A DNA stretch of 64,000 bases, from NCBI RefSeq assembly GCF_900104335.1, contig NZ_FMXT01000005.1:124001-188000 (forward strand), written 5' to 3'. Made by a program: the position numbers and the translations under genes. Shown piece by piece: positions 27,485 to 35,731 of this stretch. The notes below the pieces were generated by a model that saw nothing but the letters and a program-made list of their open reading frames with translations, did no database searches and was not told where the DNA came from. Source of the stretch: Pseudobutyrivibrio sp. YE44 (GTDB lineage Bacteria; Bacillota; Clostridia; Lachnospirales; Lachnospiraceae). Each line of letters starts with the position of its first letter. Position 1 is the first letter of the stretch.

Positions 27485-28849
27485 ATGAAAAATAAAAACA
27501 CAATCAGAAAAATAGAAAGCATAATCGAGCTTCTCATAATGGCCATCGCCTACTACTATGTTTGGAAGCACCACATATTCGACCGAGAATATTTCTACCC
27601 ATTCCTTGGTCGAGGCAAATATGTGTTGATGGGAATTTACTTCCTGATGATGCTGGTCATCATCCATCTGTGCGAGGGCTTCAAGTATGGATACCTGCGA
27701 ATCGCAGATGTGCTGTTCTCACAATGGATAGGAATTTTCATTGTAAACACCATCACCTACCTGCAGCTGTGCTTGATGGCAAACATCCTGATACCAGCTG
27801 GTCCACTGCTTTGGCTCACACTTGGTGATTTTGGTATTTCACTGGTTTGCGTTTATGTTTTCTTTGCTATATACGACAAACACGCCAGAGCCAGCAAGCT
27901 TCTTATGGTTTACGGAAACAAGGAATCCGTTGGACTGAAGGTGAAGATGGATACTCGTTCTGATAGCTACAACGTCAGCAAGATTGTCAGCATTTCTGAG
28001 GGCATGGATTCCATCATCGAGATGCTGAAGGAATATGATGGAATCGTTATTTCCGATGTTAGCGCCAAGGAGCGAAACGATTTGCTGAAGTATTGCTACA
28101 TGCATGACATTCAGACTTATATCACTCCAAAGATTTCTGATGTAATCATCGCTGGCGGCGAGGGGATTCATCAGTTTGATACACCGCTGGTGCACATTAA
28201 CACCATCGGCCTCACTCCTGAGCAGGAGATTGTGAAGAGATTCTTCGACGTTGTTCTTTGCACCGTTGCAGCCGTTGTCTTTTCACCACTTATGTTGATT
28301 ATCGCTCTTGCAATCAAGCTTGAGGACCACGGCCCAGTATTTTACAAGCAGGCCCGTGTCACCAAGGATGGCAAGGTTTTTGATATTTTGAAATTTAGAA
28401 GTATGGTGGAGGATGCCGAGCAGCGTCCAGCCACTGACGATGATGATAGAATCACAAAGGTTGGTCACGTGATTCGTGCCACCCGAGTGGACGAGCTCCC
28501 ACAGCTTTTCAACATCATTAAGGGCGACATGTCCATCGTTGGTCCTCGCCCAGAGCGTATCGAGCACGTAGAAGCCTACACTGCAGCGATTCCAGAATTC
28601 GAATTCCGCAGTAAGGTCAAAGGCGGCCTCACCGGCTACGCCCAAATCTATGGCAAGTACAACACATCCGCTTACGACAAAATCAAGCTGGACCTTATGT
28701 ACATCGAGAAGTACAGCTTCCTCCTTGATGTGAAGCTTGTCCTTATGACCGTCCGCATCCTCTTCAAAAAAGAGAGCACCGAGGGCTTCGATAAAGTCGT
28801 AGACGTTGACGAAATCCTCTCGTCAATAGAGAATCGTGAAAGCGACTAA
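27485..28849 (+). CDS. polyprenyl-phosphate glycosylphosphotransferase (initiating enzyme 2)
   Basis: Full-length WbaP-type enzyme of 454 residues, parallel to the one at 2441. Four N-terminal hydrophobic segments, a soluble middle region, then the sugar transferase domain from about residue 249 with FRSMVEDAEQ, TRVDELPQLFNIIKGDMS and GPRPERIEH. It shares much sequence with the first copy in the C-terminal half but differs in the membrane part. Two initiating enzymes imply a second polymer or alternative first sugar. The ribosome site is provided by a palindromic repeat, so its translation may have been acquired with that repeat. Confidence 0.92.
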   Translation: MKNKNTIRKIESIIELLIMAIAYYYVWKHHIFDREYFYPFLGRGKYVLMGIYFLMMLVIIHLCEGFKYGYLRIADVLFSQWIGIFIVNTITYLQLCLMANILIPAGPLLWLTLGDFGISLVCVYVFFAIYDKHARASKLLMVYGNKESVGLKVKMDTRSDSYNVSKIVSISEGMDSIIEMLKEYDGIVISDVSAKERNDLLKYCYMHDIQTYITPKISDVIIAGGEGIHQFDTPLVHINTIGLTPEQEIVKRFFDVVLCTVAAVVFSPLMLIIALAIKLEDHGPVFYKQARVTKDGKVFDILKFRSMVEDAEQRPATDDDDRITKVGHVIRATRVDELPQLFNIIKGDMSIVGPRPERIEHVEAYTAAIPEFEFRSKVKGGLTGYAQIYGKYNTSAYDKIKLDLMYIEKYSFLLDVKLVLMTVRILFKKESTEGFDKVVDVDEILSSIENRESD

Positions 28850-28874
28850 TTCGAAATTTAATTTGAAAAAGTAA

Positions 28875-29044
28875 TATAGTAAATATAAAAACTAAGCTTG
28901 TAGGCTACAATGCATATGGGTATTTTTAATATTATTGTAGAGTAAGCTGGTAGGGAACAATGCTTGTTGCTCTTTTTTGAGAGTATAGTGAAAACGATGA
29001 GAAAAAGAGCAAGAAGTATTGTACCTGTAACCAGCGTAGTTTAT
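28875..29044 (+). ncRNA. candidate structured RNA, family D copy 0 (diverged)
   Basis: Core GCTGGT (28946-28951) pairs with ACCAGC (29030-29035); inside, ACAATGCTT with AAGTATTGT and TGCTCTTTTT with AAAAAGAGCA. The outer part has ATAAAAACTA/TAGTTTAT and a CTACAAT/ATTGTAG hairpin. GTAACCAGC and GGTAGGGAACAA match the other D copies, while the apical part differs. The tail GCGTAGTTTATAGAAAGAG is shared with RNA C1. The element overlaps an upstream ATG at 28964, which is therefore unlikely to be the gene start. Confidence 0.6.
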
Positions 29045-29062
29045 AGAAAGAGTAAATTACTT

Positions 29063-30220
29063 ATGCCAATTTATGTACCTAAAATTAAAAGAGAATTCCA
29101 GCGCTGTACGCAGTGCGTCATGGACACCACAGATTCCATGATAGTCTTCGATGAGGAAGGCGTCTGCGACCACTGCCGCAACTTCGAAAGAAACATAAAG
29201 CCATACTGGGATCCTACAAAGGAGAATCGCGAGGAACTTGAAAAGGTTGCTGCGCAGATTCGAAAGGATGGAGAGGGCAAGGATTACGATTGCATCCTTG
29301 GTATGTCAGGTGGAGCAGACAGCTCGTACCTTGCTTACATCGCCAAGGAGGTTATGCACCTTCGTCCTCTTATTTACGTTGTAGACACCGGTTGGAATCT
29401 GAACGTTGCCGTTGAAAACATCGAGAAGATTGTTAAGGGCATGGACCTTGATATGTACACCGATGTTATCAATTGGAAGGAGATGAGCGACTTCCAGCTT
29501 TCTATGTTCAAGTCTGGAATCAGCAGCTGCGACGCTCCACAGGATCACGCAATTTTCTCTTCACTTTACAATTACGCAGTGAAGCACAAGATTAAGTGGG
29601 TTCTCACAGGTTCCAACAACAGTACAGAGTTCGTTCGTCCTCCAGTTGAGTGGATTTACATGAACGACCTTCGTATGTATAAGGATATTCACAAGAAGTT
29701 CGGCAAGCGCCCAATGAAGACATATCCAACCTGCGGAATTTTGAAGTACCGTCTGCTTTACAAGTATGTGTACGGCATGAAGCGTTTTTATCCGCTTGAT
29801 TATGTAGTATACGACAAGGCAAAGGCAGAGGAATTCCTTCACGAGAAGTACGGTTGGACTAAATACGAGAATAAGCACTATGAGAACGTATTCACCAGAT
29901 TCTTCGAGGGATATTATTTACCATATAAGTTTGGTTTCGATACTAGAAAGAATGTATTCTCTACTCAGATTCTCGCAGGTACTATGACCCGCGAGGAAGC
30001 TCTTGAGAAGCTTAAGTCTAATCCATACGACACAGATCAGATGGAGCAGGATAAGGAATACATCGCCAAGAAGCTTGGCATCTCTGTGGAAGAGTTTGAC
30101 GAAATCATCAACGCCCCAGCCCACATCCCTGACGACTACAAAAACTCTATGTGGATGATTCGTTTAGGCGTAAAGATTTCTCAGCTTCTCGGCATTGAGA
30201 AACGTAATATGCGATTCTAG
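29063..30220 (+). CDS. N-acetyl sugar amidotransferase (WbpG/PseA-like)
   Basis: Enzyme of 385 residues. Seen: two zinc-ribbon-like pairs CTQC (about 13-16) and CDHC (about 36-39), then the PP-loop ATP-binding motif GMSGGADSSYLA (about 80). This family turns an N-acetyl group of a surface sugar into an acetamidino group, using ammonia supplied by HisH/HisF paralogues; both genes follow. ATG 29063 is chosen because the frame upstream to 28964 encodes the strands of RNA D0, and because the protein then starts just before the first Cys pair, as usual. Ribosome site AGAAAGAG. Confidence 0.88.
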   Translation: MPIYVPKIKREFQRCTQCVMDTTDSMIVFDEEGVCDHCRNFERNIKPYWDPTKENREELEKVAAQIRKDGEGKDYDCILGMSGGADSSYLAYIAKEVMHLRPLIYVVDTGWNLNVAVENIEKIVKGMDLDMYTDVINWKEMSDFQLSMFKSGISSCDAPQDHAIFSSLYNYAVKHKIKWVLTGSNNSTEFVRPPVEWIYMNDLRMYKDIHKKFGKRPMKTYPTCGILKYRLLYKYVYGMKRFYPLDYVVYDKAKAEEFLHEKYGWTKYENKHYENVFTRFFEGYYLPYKFGFDTRKNVFSTQILAGTMTREEALEKLKSNPYDTDQMEQDKEYIAKKLGISVEEFDEIINAPAHIPDDYKNSMWMIRLGVKISQLLGIEKRNMRF

Positions 30221-30255
30221 TGGGATTGCGAGGTAAAGAATTTTAGTATAAGTAA

Positions 30256-30386
30256 GCATTCCAAGTAAACTTGGCAAGCGCGAGGAAGAGGGCCCCATGC
30301 CCTATGGAAGGGACCTACACCGGCGGGAGGGTCCATAGGGCAATGGGAGATGGCTTCCGGGAGCATGATGAACTTGGATGGAATGC
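30256..30386 (+). ncRNA. candidate structured RNA, family C copy 1
   Basis: Closed by GCATTCC (30256-30262) with GGAATGC (30380-30386). GGAAG pairs with CTTCC, CCCAT with ATGGG, and GCCCTATGG with CCATAGGGC at the top. Conserved single-stranded motifs: CTTGGCAAGCGCGAG on the 5' side and CGGGAGCATG plus ACTTGG on the 3' side. The tail GCGTAGTATATAGAAAGAG leads to the hisH-like start at 30410. GC-rich compared with surrounding leaders. Confidence 0.75.
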
Positions 30387-30409
30387 GTAGTATATAGAAA
30401 GAGTAAATT

Positions 30410-31021
30410 ATGATTGCAATAATAAATTATGGCTTAGGCAACTTAGGCAGCATCGCCAACATGTTAAAGGTTATTGGCGAGAAAAGCGTAATCACCGCCG
30501 ACCCAGAGAAAATCAACGCCGCAGACAAAATCATCCTTCCTGGCGTTGGCGCCTTCGACGCCGGCATGGGAAAACTTAATGAAACAGGCCTAATCGACTT
30601 AATCAAAGAGCAGGCGGCAGCTGGCAAGCCAATCCTTGGTATTTGCCTTGGTATGCAGCTCCTTGGAAATGCTTCTGAGGAAGGCGAACTTCCAGGCCTT
30701 GGACTTATTGATTTCGAGTGTAAGAAGTTCAACATTCCTGCTGAGATGAACCTGAAGGTTCCTCACATGGGATGGGACATTGTCGAGTTCAAAAAGGATG
30801 TTCCACTTTTAGATGGAATCGAAGGACGCCAGAGATATTACTTCGTACATACGTATCACGCTGTTTGCAAGAACCCTGAGGACGTGATGATGACTTGCGA
30901 TTATGGCTATGAATTTGCATGCGCTGTAAACAAAGGAAATGTGTACGGCGTGCAGTTCCACCCAGAAAAGAGTCATGATTTCGGAATGAGACTTCTGGAG
31001 AATTTCACCAGGAAGTGCTAG
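30410..31021 (+). CDS. HisH-like glutamine amidotransferase subunit for sugar amidination
   Basis: Class I glutaminase of 203 residues. Seen: IINYGLGNLGSIANMLK, GVGAFDAGM, the nucleophile elbow GICLGMQLLG (Cys about 79) and FHPEKS with the catalytic His-Glu (about 183). All catalytic residues are present, so it should release ammonia from glutamine. It sits between the WbpG-like amidotransferase and a HisF-like gene, and no other histidine genes are near, so it most likely feeds acetamidino-sugar synthesis and not the histidine pathway. Confidence 0.88.
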   Translation: MIAIINYGLGNLGSIANMLKVIGEKSVITADPEKINAADKIILPGVGAFDAGMGKLNETGLIDLIKEQAAAGKPILGICLGMQLLGNASEEGELPGLGLIDFECKKFNIPAEMNLKVPHMGWDIVEFKKDVPLLDGIEGRQRYYFVHTYHAVCKNPEDVMMTCDYGYEFACAVNKGNVYGVQFHPEKSHDFGMRLLENFTRKC

Positions 31022-31105
31022 TAGCAAGAAGAAAGTTTCTAATTATAGAAAAGATGCTAACTAATATTCAACTGGCAGGACTTGAACCTGCAGGGAAAGG
31101 TAGCT

Positions 31106-31876
31106 ATGTTTAATAGACCAAGAATTATCCCAGTTCTCTTGATTGATGACAGAGACCTGATAAAGACAATAAATTTCAAAAAGCCAACTTACCTTGGTGA
31201 CCCAGTCAATGCCTTGAAGATTTTCAACCGTAAGGGAATCGACGAGATGGCAGTCCTTGATATTTCTGCCAGCAAGAAGGGGTTGGAGCCAGACTTCGAG
31301 CTTCTTACAGATATGGCGTCTGAGGCCTTTATGCCACTTTCATACGGCGGCGGAATCAAGACCTTGGACCAGGTGAGAAAGCTTCTTGCCATCGGCTACG
31401 AGAAGGTGGTTTTGAACACCAGCCTTGTGGAGGATGAGCAGCTTGTAAAGGACGCGGTTGCACTAGCTGGATCCCAGTCAGTGGTGGCATCCATCGATGC
31501 AAAGCTTGTAAAGGGTCAGTACAAATGTGTCATCTGCGACGGAACAAAGGTTATCGATATGACACCAGTGGAGCTTGCAAAGCATGCTGAGGAGCTTGGC
31601 GTTGGCGAAATCTTCCTGAACAGCATTGACCGAGATGGTATGATGACAGGCTACGACACAAAGCTTATCAACGAAGTTGTGGAGGCTGTCAGCATCCCTG
31701 TTACAGCATGCGGTGGCGCAGGCGGAATCAACGACCTTAAGGATGCTCTCCAGAATGGCCACGCCCACGCAGCAGCGGGCGGCAGCATGTTCGTATACTA
31801 CGGCCGTTTAAAAGCTGTACTCATCACCGCCCCAACTGAAGCCGAGTTGACAGAAGCTGGTATCTACACAGAATAG
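31106..31876 (+). CDS. HisF-like ammonia-channel subunit for sugar amidination
   Basis: TIM-barrel protein of 256 residues. The first strand reads RIIPVLLID where true HisF has an Asp at the equivalent of the fourth residue after II (the catalytic Asp11); here it is Leu. The second catalytic Asp is present in ASIDAK, and SIDRDGMMTGYD and CGGAGG are intact. Loss of one cyclase aspartate fits a protein kept as a HisH partner and ammonia tunnel for WbpG. The ATG follows GGGAAAGG by 5 nt; a TTG at 31082 is less likely. Confidence 0.87.
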   Translation: MFNRPRIIPVLLIDDRDLIKTINFKKPTYLGDPVNALKIFNRKGIDEMAVLDISASKKGLEPDFELLTDMASEAFMPLSYGGGIKTLDQVRKLLAIGYEKVVLNTSLVEDEQLVKDAVALAGSQSVVASIDAKLVKGQYKCVICDGTKVIDMTPVELAKHAEELGVGEIFLNSIDRDGMMTGYDTKLINEVVEAVSIPVTACGGAGGINDLKDALQNGHAHAAAGGSMFVYYGRLKAVLITAPTEAELTEAGIYTE

Positions 31877-31880
31877 AGGA

Positions 31881-32014
31881 ACAGCCCCTTGACATAGTTG
31901 GAAAGCGTGAGCAAGAGGGCCCCATGCCTAGCTAGGAAGGAAACCGAAGGGGAGGTTGCCTAGCGTAGTATGGGAGATGGCTTGCGGGAGCATGTGAACC
32001 TTGGAGGGGGCTGT
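31881..32014 (+). ncRNA. candidate structured RNA, family C copy 2
   Basis: Closed by ACAGCCCC (31881-31888) with GGGGCTGT (32007-32014). GCAAG pairs with CTTGC, replacing GGAAG/CTTCC of copy 1, a clear compensatory change. CCCAT/ATGGG and GCTAGG/CCTAGC form the upper stem. TTGGAAAGCGTGAG and GCGGGAGCATG are conserved. It ends 11 nt before the start at 32026, the shortest spacing seen, with little room for a ribosome site. Confidence 0.75.
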
Positions 32015-32025
32015 GGTATATATTA

Positions 32026-33264
32026 ATGAAAATACTTTTAATAGATGTAAATTGCAAATACAGCTCCACAGGCAAAATAGTCTACGACCTTTATCGTCGC
32101 CTTCGCGCGGATGGCCACGAGGCCAGCGTAGCCTACGGCCGTGGAGATGTCATAGATGAACCAGGAATTTACAAATTTGGTATAGACTCAGAGACAAAAA
32201 AGCATGCCCTCCTTGCGCGAATCACCGGCAAGAACGGCTGCTACTCTCCAAAGTCTACAAAGAATTTGATTAATTATATAAAGGAATACAAGCCAGATTT
32301 GATTCACATCCACGAGCTTCACGCTTACTTTGTGAATATTGCTGAGCTTCTTGAATTCCTTAAGCAGGAGCAAATTCCTGTAGTGTGGACCTTCCACTGC
32401 GAGTACATGTACACCGGTAAGTGCGGCTTCGCCTACGAGTGCGAAAAGTACAAAAACGGCTGCGGCCAGTGCCCATATCTTCACGAGTATATCAGCTCCT
32501 TTGGAATCGATAAATCTGCCCAGCTTCTTGCTGAGAAAAAGCAGAGCATGGCAGGATTGAATTTGAAAGCAATAGTCACTCCTTCAAAGTGGCTTGCAGA
32601 TAAAACTAGGGAAACCTATCTTGGGGACAACAGCATCCAGGTGATTCACAACGGAATCGACACTGACGGGATCTTCTATCCAAGAGACCTAGCATCAGAA
32701 ACTGGCAAGATTTCTGAGCAGGAGGGCTCAACAGACAATAATCTTCGTCAGGAGTATGGAATCCCAGCCGATGCAAGATTAGTTCTTGCGGTAGCGCCGA
32801 ACATCATGGATGTGCGCAAGGGCGGCCAGATGGTTCTCGACCTGGCGGCAACAATGCCAGACACCCAGTTTGTGCTGGTGGGAGCCGACGAAACCAAGCG
32901 TCATTCTGAAAACGTGCAGCTCATTGCTCGCACCAAGAATCAGGATGAGTTAGCAAGATGGTATTCCGAAGCGGATTTGTTTATAATATGCTCTAAGGCG
33001 GAAAACTTCCCAACCACCTGCATCGAAGCACTTTGCTGCGGCACACCCGTGGTAGGCCTCGACGCATGCGGCACCAAGGAAACCGCACCAGAGCCTTACG
33101 GCACCTTCGTCCCAAACGACGACCACGCGCTAGCGTCCCTTCGCGACGCCATCGCCACCCAACTCGCCCGTAACCTAACGGTAGAGCAGGTGCGTAACTT
33201 CGCCGTGGAAAACTATGATAACAGCGTAATGTACGCTGAATATTTAAAACTATATAGAATGTAA
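32026..33264 (+). CDS. GT4 family glycosyltransferase
   Basis: GT-B enzyme of 412 residues. Seen: KILLIDVNCKYSSTGKIVYDL (acceptor-domain glycine loop), IHIHELHAYF, VVWTFHCEYMYTGKC, and a Cys-rich insert CGFAYECEKYKNGCGQCP, which resembles a metal- or disulfide-stabilised loop seen in some colanic-acid type transferases. Donor domain: VLAVAPNIMDVRKGG and AENFPTTCIEALCCGTPVVG with the EX7E-type glutamates. It lacks a good ribosome site, so expression may depend on RNA C2 just upstream. Specificity unknown. Confidence 0.88.
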   Translation: MKILLIDVNCKYSSTGKIVYDLYRRLRADGHEASVAYGRGDVIDEPGIYKFGIDSETKKHALLARITGKNGCYSPKSTKNLINYIKEYKPDLIHIHELHAYFVNIAELLEFLKQEQIPVVWTFHCEYMYTGKCGFAYECEKYKNGCGQCPYLHEYISSFGIDKSAQLLAEKKQSMAGLNLKAIVTPSKWLADKTRETYLGDNSIQVIHNGIDTDGIFYPRDLASETGKISEQEGSTDNNLRQEYGIPADARLVLAVAPNIMDVRKGGQMVLDLAATMPDTQFVLVGADETKRHSENVQLIARTKNQDELARWYSEADLFIICSKAENFPTTCIEALCCGTPVVGLDACGTKETAPEPYGTFVPNDDHALASLRDAIATQLARNLTVEQVRNFAVENYDNSVMYAEYLKLYRM

Positions 33265-33275
33265 ATTGCTTATAT

Positions 33276-33414
33276 GCTAGACAGCGCATAACCTTGGTAA
33301 GCGCGAGCAGGGAAGTATCATATCATGCTAGGAGGGAGCCGCGAAGCGGAAAGTTGCCTAGCTTGAATATGAGGGGTGCCCTGCGGGAGCACGGAATACT
33401 TGGGACTGTCTAGC
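33276..33414 (+). ncRNA. candidate structured RNA, family C copy 3
   Basis: Closed by GCTAGACAG (33276-33284) with CTGTCTAGC (33406-33414). GCAGG pairs with CCTGC at the place of GGAAG/CTTCC and GCAAG/CTTGC; CATAT/ATATG replaces CCCAT/ATGGG; CTAGG/CCTAG and CCGC-GAA-GCGG form the top. CTTGGTAAGCGCGAG and GCGGGAGCACG are conserved. It begins just after the stop codon of the preceding gene and ends 20 nt before the next start. Confidence 0.77.
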
Positions 33415-33434
33415 AGAAAAGCGAGAGGGAAAAT

Positions 33435-34595
33435 ATGAAAGTTTTACATATAGGCATGCCATCGCATTTTACCGAGGGTATGCTCTACCAAGAAAATATG
33501 CTTATTGCCATGAACGTCAAGGATGGCCACGACACCACCATCATCACCGACGTATACCACTACGAGGGTAGCAACCTGGTGGAAGGTCCAGAGGAGGACC
33601 GCATAATGGATAACGGCGCCCGTCTCATCCGTTTGAAGTATGACCGCGTCTTCTTCAGCGATTTGTGGACCGAGAAAATCCAGAAGTGTCGCAAGCTGAA
33701 GAAATATTTGAACGAGATTCAGCCAGACACCATCCTTTATCACGGTGTGTGCGGATTCGAGATGATGGATGTGGCAGACTATTGCAAGCACCATCCAGAG
33801 TGCCTGTTTTTCATGGATAGCCACGAGGATTATACAAATTCAGCAATGACTCCACTGAGCAAGGCCTTCTATAAAATCATCCATGGTCACTTCGTGCACA
33901 AGGCTTTGCCGGAGGTGGACAAGGTCCTTTATCTGGGCGTGCAGATGCGCGATTGGCTGAAGGATATTTACAACATTCCTGAGAGCAAGATGGAATTTAT
34001 GGCCATCGGCGGCATCATCTATACACAGGAGCAGCAGGCCGAGGCCCGTCAGGACATCATCAATAGATACGCCCTTCCAAAGGATGCAATCATCTTGGCT
34101 CACTCAGGAAAGCTTTCAGCAGGAAAGCGTACAGCCGAGCTTCTTACAGCCTTCAAGCAGATTAATGACCCAAGAATGGCTCTGTTCGTATTCGGCTCAA
34201 TCCCTGAGGAGATGGAAAGCACAATCCGTCCTCTTTTGGATTCCGACAGCAGAATCCATTTCATGGGCTGGAAGGTTAATAAGGAAATTGAGGAGTTCCT
34301 TGCCGGCGTGGATCTTTACTGTCAGCCAGGTGGCCAGTCGTCAACCTTCGAGACTGCTATGTGCTGCGGTTGCGCCAACATGACCTATCCTCATGAGACC
34401 TACAAGGATAAGACTTATTCAGATTGTGACGGAGAGAACTATTTCTTCGTGGATTCTGTGGAGGACATGGTGAAGGTGTTCAAGCAGGTTTCTGAGAACC
34501 CTATGATTCTGGACCAGACAAAGGCAAAATCTTTTGCTTTCGCAAAGCTTCAGTTTGATTATGAGGTTATCGCCAGAAGAATTTACAGCAAGTAA
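33435..34595 (+). CDS. glycosyltransferase, GT4-like
   Basis: Protein of 386 residues with a GT-B layout. N-terminus MKVLHIGMPSHFTEGMLYQE, then YHGVCGFEMMDVADY; donor domain begins near IILAHSGKLSAGKRTAELL (about 218), and CQPGGQSSTFETAMCCGC carries the acidic residue expected in the donor loop. The usual EX7E motif is less clear than in neighbouring enzymes, so it may be a diverged subfamily. Ribosome site GAGAGGG between RNA C3 and the ATG. Confidence 0.78.
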   Translation: MKVLHIGMPSHFTEGMLYQENMLIAMNVKDGHDTTIITDVYHYEGSNLVEGPEEDRIMDNGARLIRLKYDRVFFSDLWTEKIQKCRKLKKYLNEIQPDTILYHGVCGFEMMDVADYCKHHPECLFFMDSHEDYTNSAMTPLSKAFYKIIHGHFVHKALPEVDKVLYLGVQMRDWLKDIYNIPESKMEFMAIGGIIYTQEQQAEARQDIINRYALPKDAIILAHSGKLSAGKRTAELLTAFKQINDPRMALFVFGSIPEEMESTIRPLLDSDSRIHFMGWKVNKEIEEFLAGVDLYCQPGGQSSTFETAMCCGCANMTYPHETYKDKTYSDCDGENYFFVDSVEDMVKVFKQVSENPMILDQTKAKSFAFAKLQFDYEVIARRIYSK

Positions 34596-34629
34596 GAAGC
34601 AAAAAAGAAATGCTATAACCCAAAAGAAG

Positions 34630-34700
34630 ACTGCTAAAAAAGCAATAGTTAAAGAATGCTAATATGAAAAAAAGATTTCTATTAGCAAAAAAATAGCAGT
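34630..34700 (+). ncRNA. possible structured leader (single copy)
   Basis: ACTGCTA (34630-34636) pairs with TAGCAGT (34694-34700) and encloses TGCTAATA/TATTAGCA (34657-34687). A-rich loops. The stem-in-stem layout upstream of a gene resembles families A-D but no related copy was found here, so it rests on pairing alone. Confidence 0.35.
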
Positions 34701-34768
34701 AAATAAATGAGTAATTAACTCACTAGAAAAGCTGTCAAGAAATAAAAGATAGCAAATGAGGAATACAA

Positions 34769-35731
34769 ATGACTAACAAAGAGTTATTTAATAAATTTTG
34801 TGAAGATAATTATGTGTGCATATATTCCAAGCCTTGGTGGCTAGATGCCATCGTAGGTCCTGAGAATTGGGATGTATGGATTTACGAAAAGGGTGGACGC
34901 ATCTGGGCTGCCATGCCTTATTATCTGGAGGATAAAAACGGCGTGAAGCGCATCACAAAGCCACCACTCACTCAGACCAATGGCCTTGTGGTTAGCTACC
35001 CAAAGGACCCACAGTCCTTGGCAAAGCGCGCCAGCTATGAAGAAGAAATTTGCGATGCTGCCATTGAGTTCATCGAGAGCATGGGTCTCGATATCTACGA
35101 GCAGCAGTTTCAATATAAATACACCAACTTCCTGCCTTTTTTCTGGCACCGCTATAGCGTGATTCCTCGCTACACCTATGTCATCGAGGACACCAGCGAC
35201 ATGGAAAAGGTGGATGCTGGAATCAGCAGCAAGTACAAGAACATGATCCGCAAGGGTGAGAAGAACGTGCATCATTTTGGCACTATCGATGCAGACACCT
35301 TCTACACCGAGCATGAAAAGATTTTCGCTCGTCAGGATTTGCCAGTGCCTTTCACACGTGAGCAGTGGATTCGTATATACGAAGCAGCTTACGCTCACAA
35401 CGCAGGTGAGGTTTTCGCAGCACTTGGTGAGAACGACGAAGTTCTTTCACTTAGCTTTTTAGTATGGGATGAGGAGAGCCTCTACCTCGATGCAGGCGGC
35501 CCAATCCCAGAACATTCAAGACTACAGACCTACGATGCATTGGTTCACAAGTCAATCGAAAAGGCTCACGAAAAGGGCTTGAAGTTCGACTTCGAAGGCA
35601 GCGTAGTTAAACAGATAAATCACAGCTTCAGAGAATACGGCGGTCTCCCAGTAGAATACTACCGCTTCCGCAAAGTATTCAATCCAGAGATTATCCGCAA
35701 AGAAGCTGAGGAGACTATAGCAAGACTATGA
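34769..35731 (+). CDS. FemAB/GNAT-type acyltransferase (acetyltransf_6-like)
   Basis: Cytosolic protein of 320 residues. Seen: a first GNAT-like half with KPWWLDAIVGPENWDVWIYE, a basic hinge SSKYKNMIRKGEKNVHHFG, and a second half with VFAALGENDEVLSLSFLVWDEESLYLDAGG and KFDFEGSVVKQINHSFREYG, the pattern of the FemAB/BioF2-like acyltransferases. Members transfer an acyl or aminoacyl group to an amine; here the amine is plausibly on a sugar nucleotide made by the aminotransferase at 26244. Overlaps the next gene by 4 nt (ATGA), indicating coupling. Donor unknown. Confidence 0.72.
   Translation: MTNKELFNKFCEDNYVCIYSKPWWLDAIVGPENWDVWIYEKGGRIWAAMPYYLEDKNGVKRITKPPLTQTNGLVVSYPKDPQSLAKRASYEEEICDAAIEFIESMGLDIYEQQFQYKYTNFLPFFWHRYSVIPRYTYVIEDTSDMEKVDAGISSKYKNMIRKGEKNVHHFGTIDADTFYTEHEKIFARQDLPVPFTREQWIRIYEAAYAHNAGEVFAALGENDEVLSLSFLVWDEESLYLDAGGPIPEHSRLQTYDALVHKSIEKAHEKGLKFDFEGSVVKQINHSFREYGGLPVEYYRFRKVFNPEIIRKEAEETIARL

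Noticed and set aside
30410-31876. hisH and hisF as part of histidine biosynthesis
   Set aside because: No other his genes nearby, the HisF-like protein has lost a catalytic Asp, and both follow a WbpG-like gene.
30256-33414. Family C as a cyclic-di-GMP or other known riboswitch
   Set aside because: Key motifs of the GEMM classes and other riboswitches I know are not present; the structure is a single long nested stem with different conserved bases.
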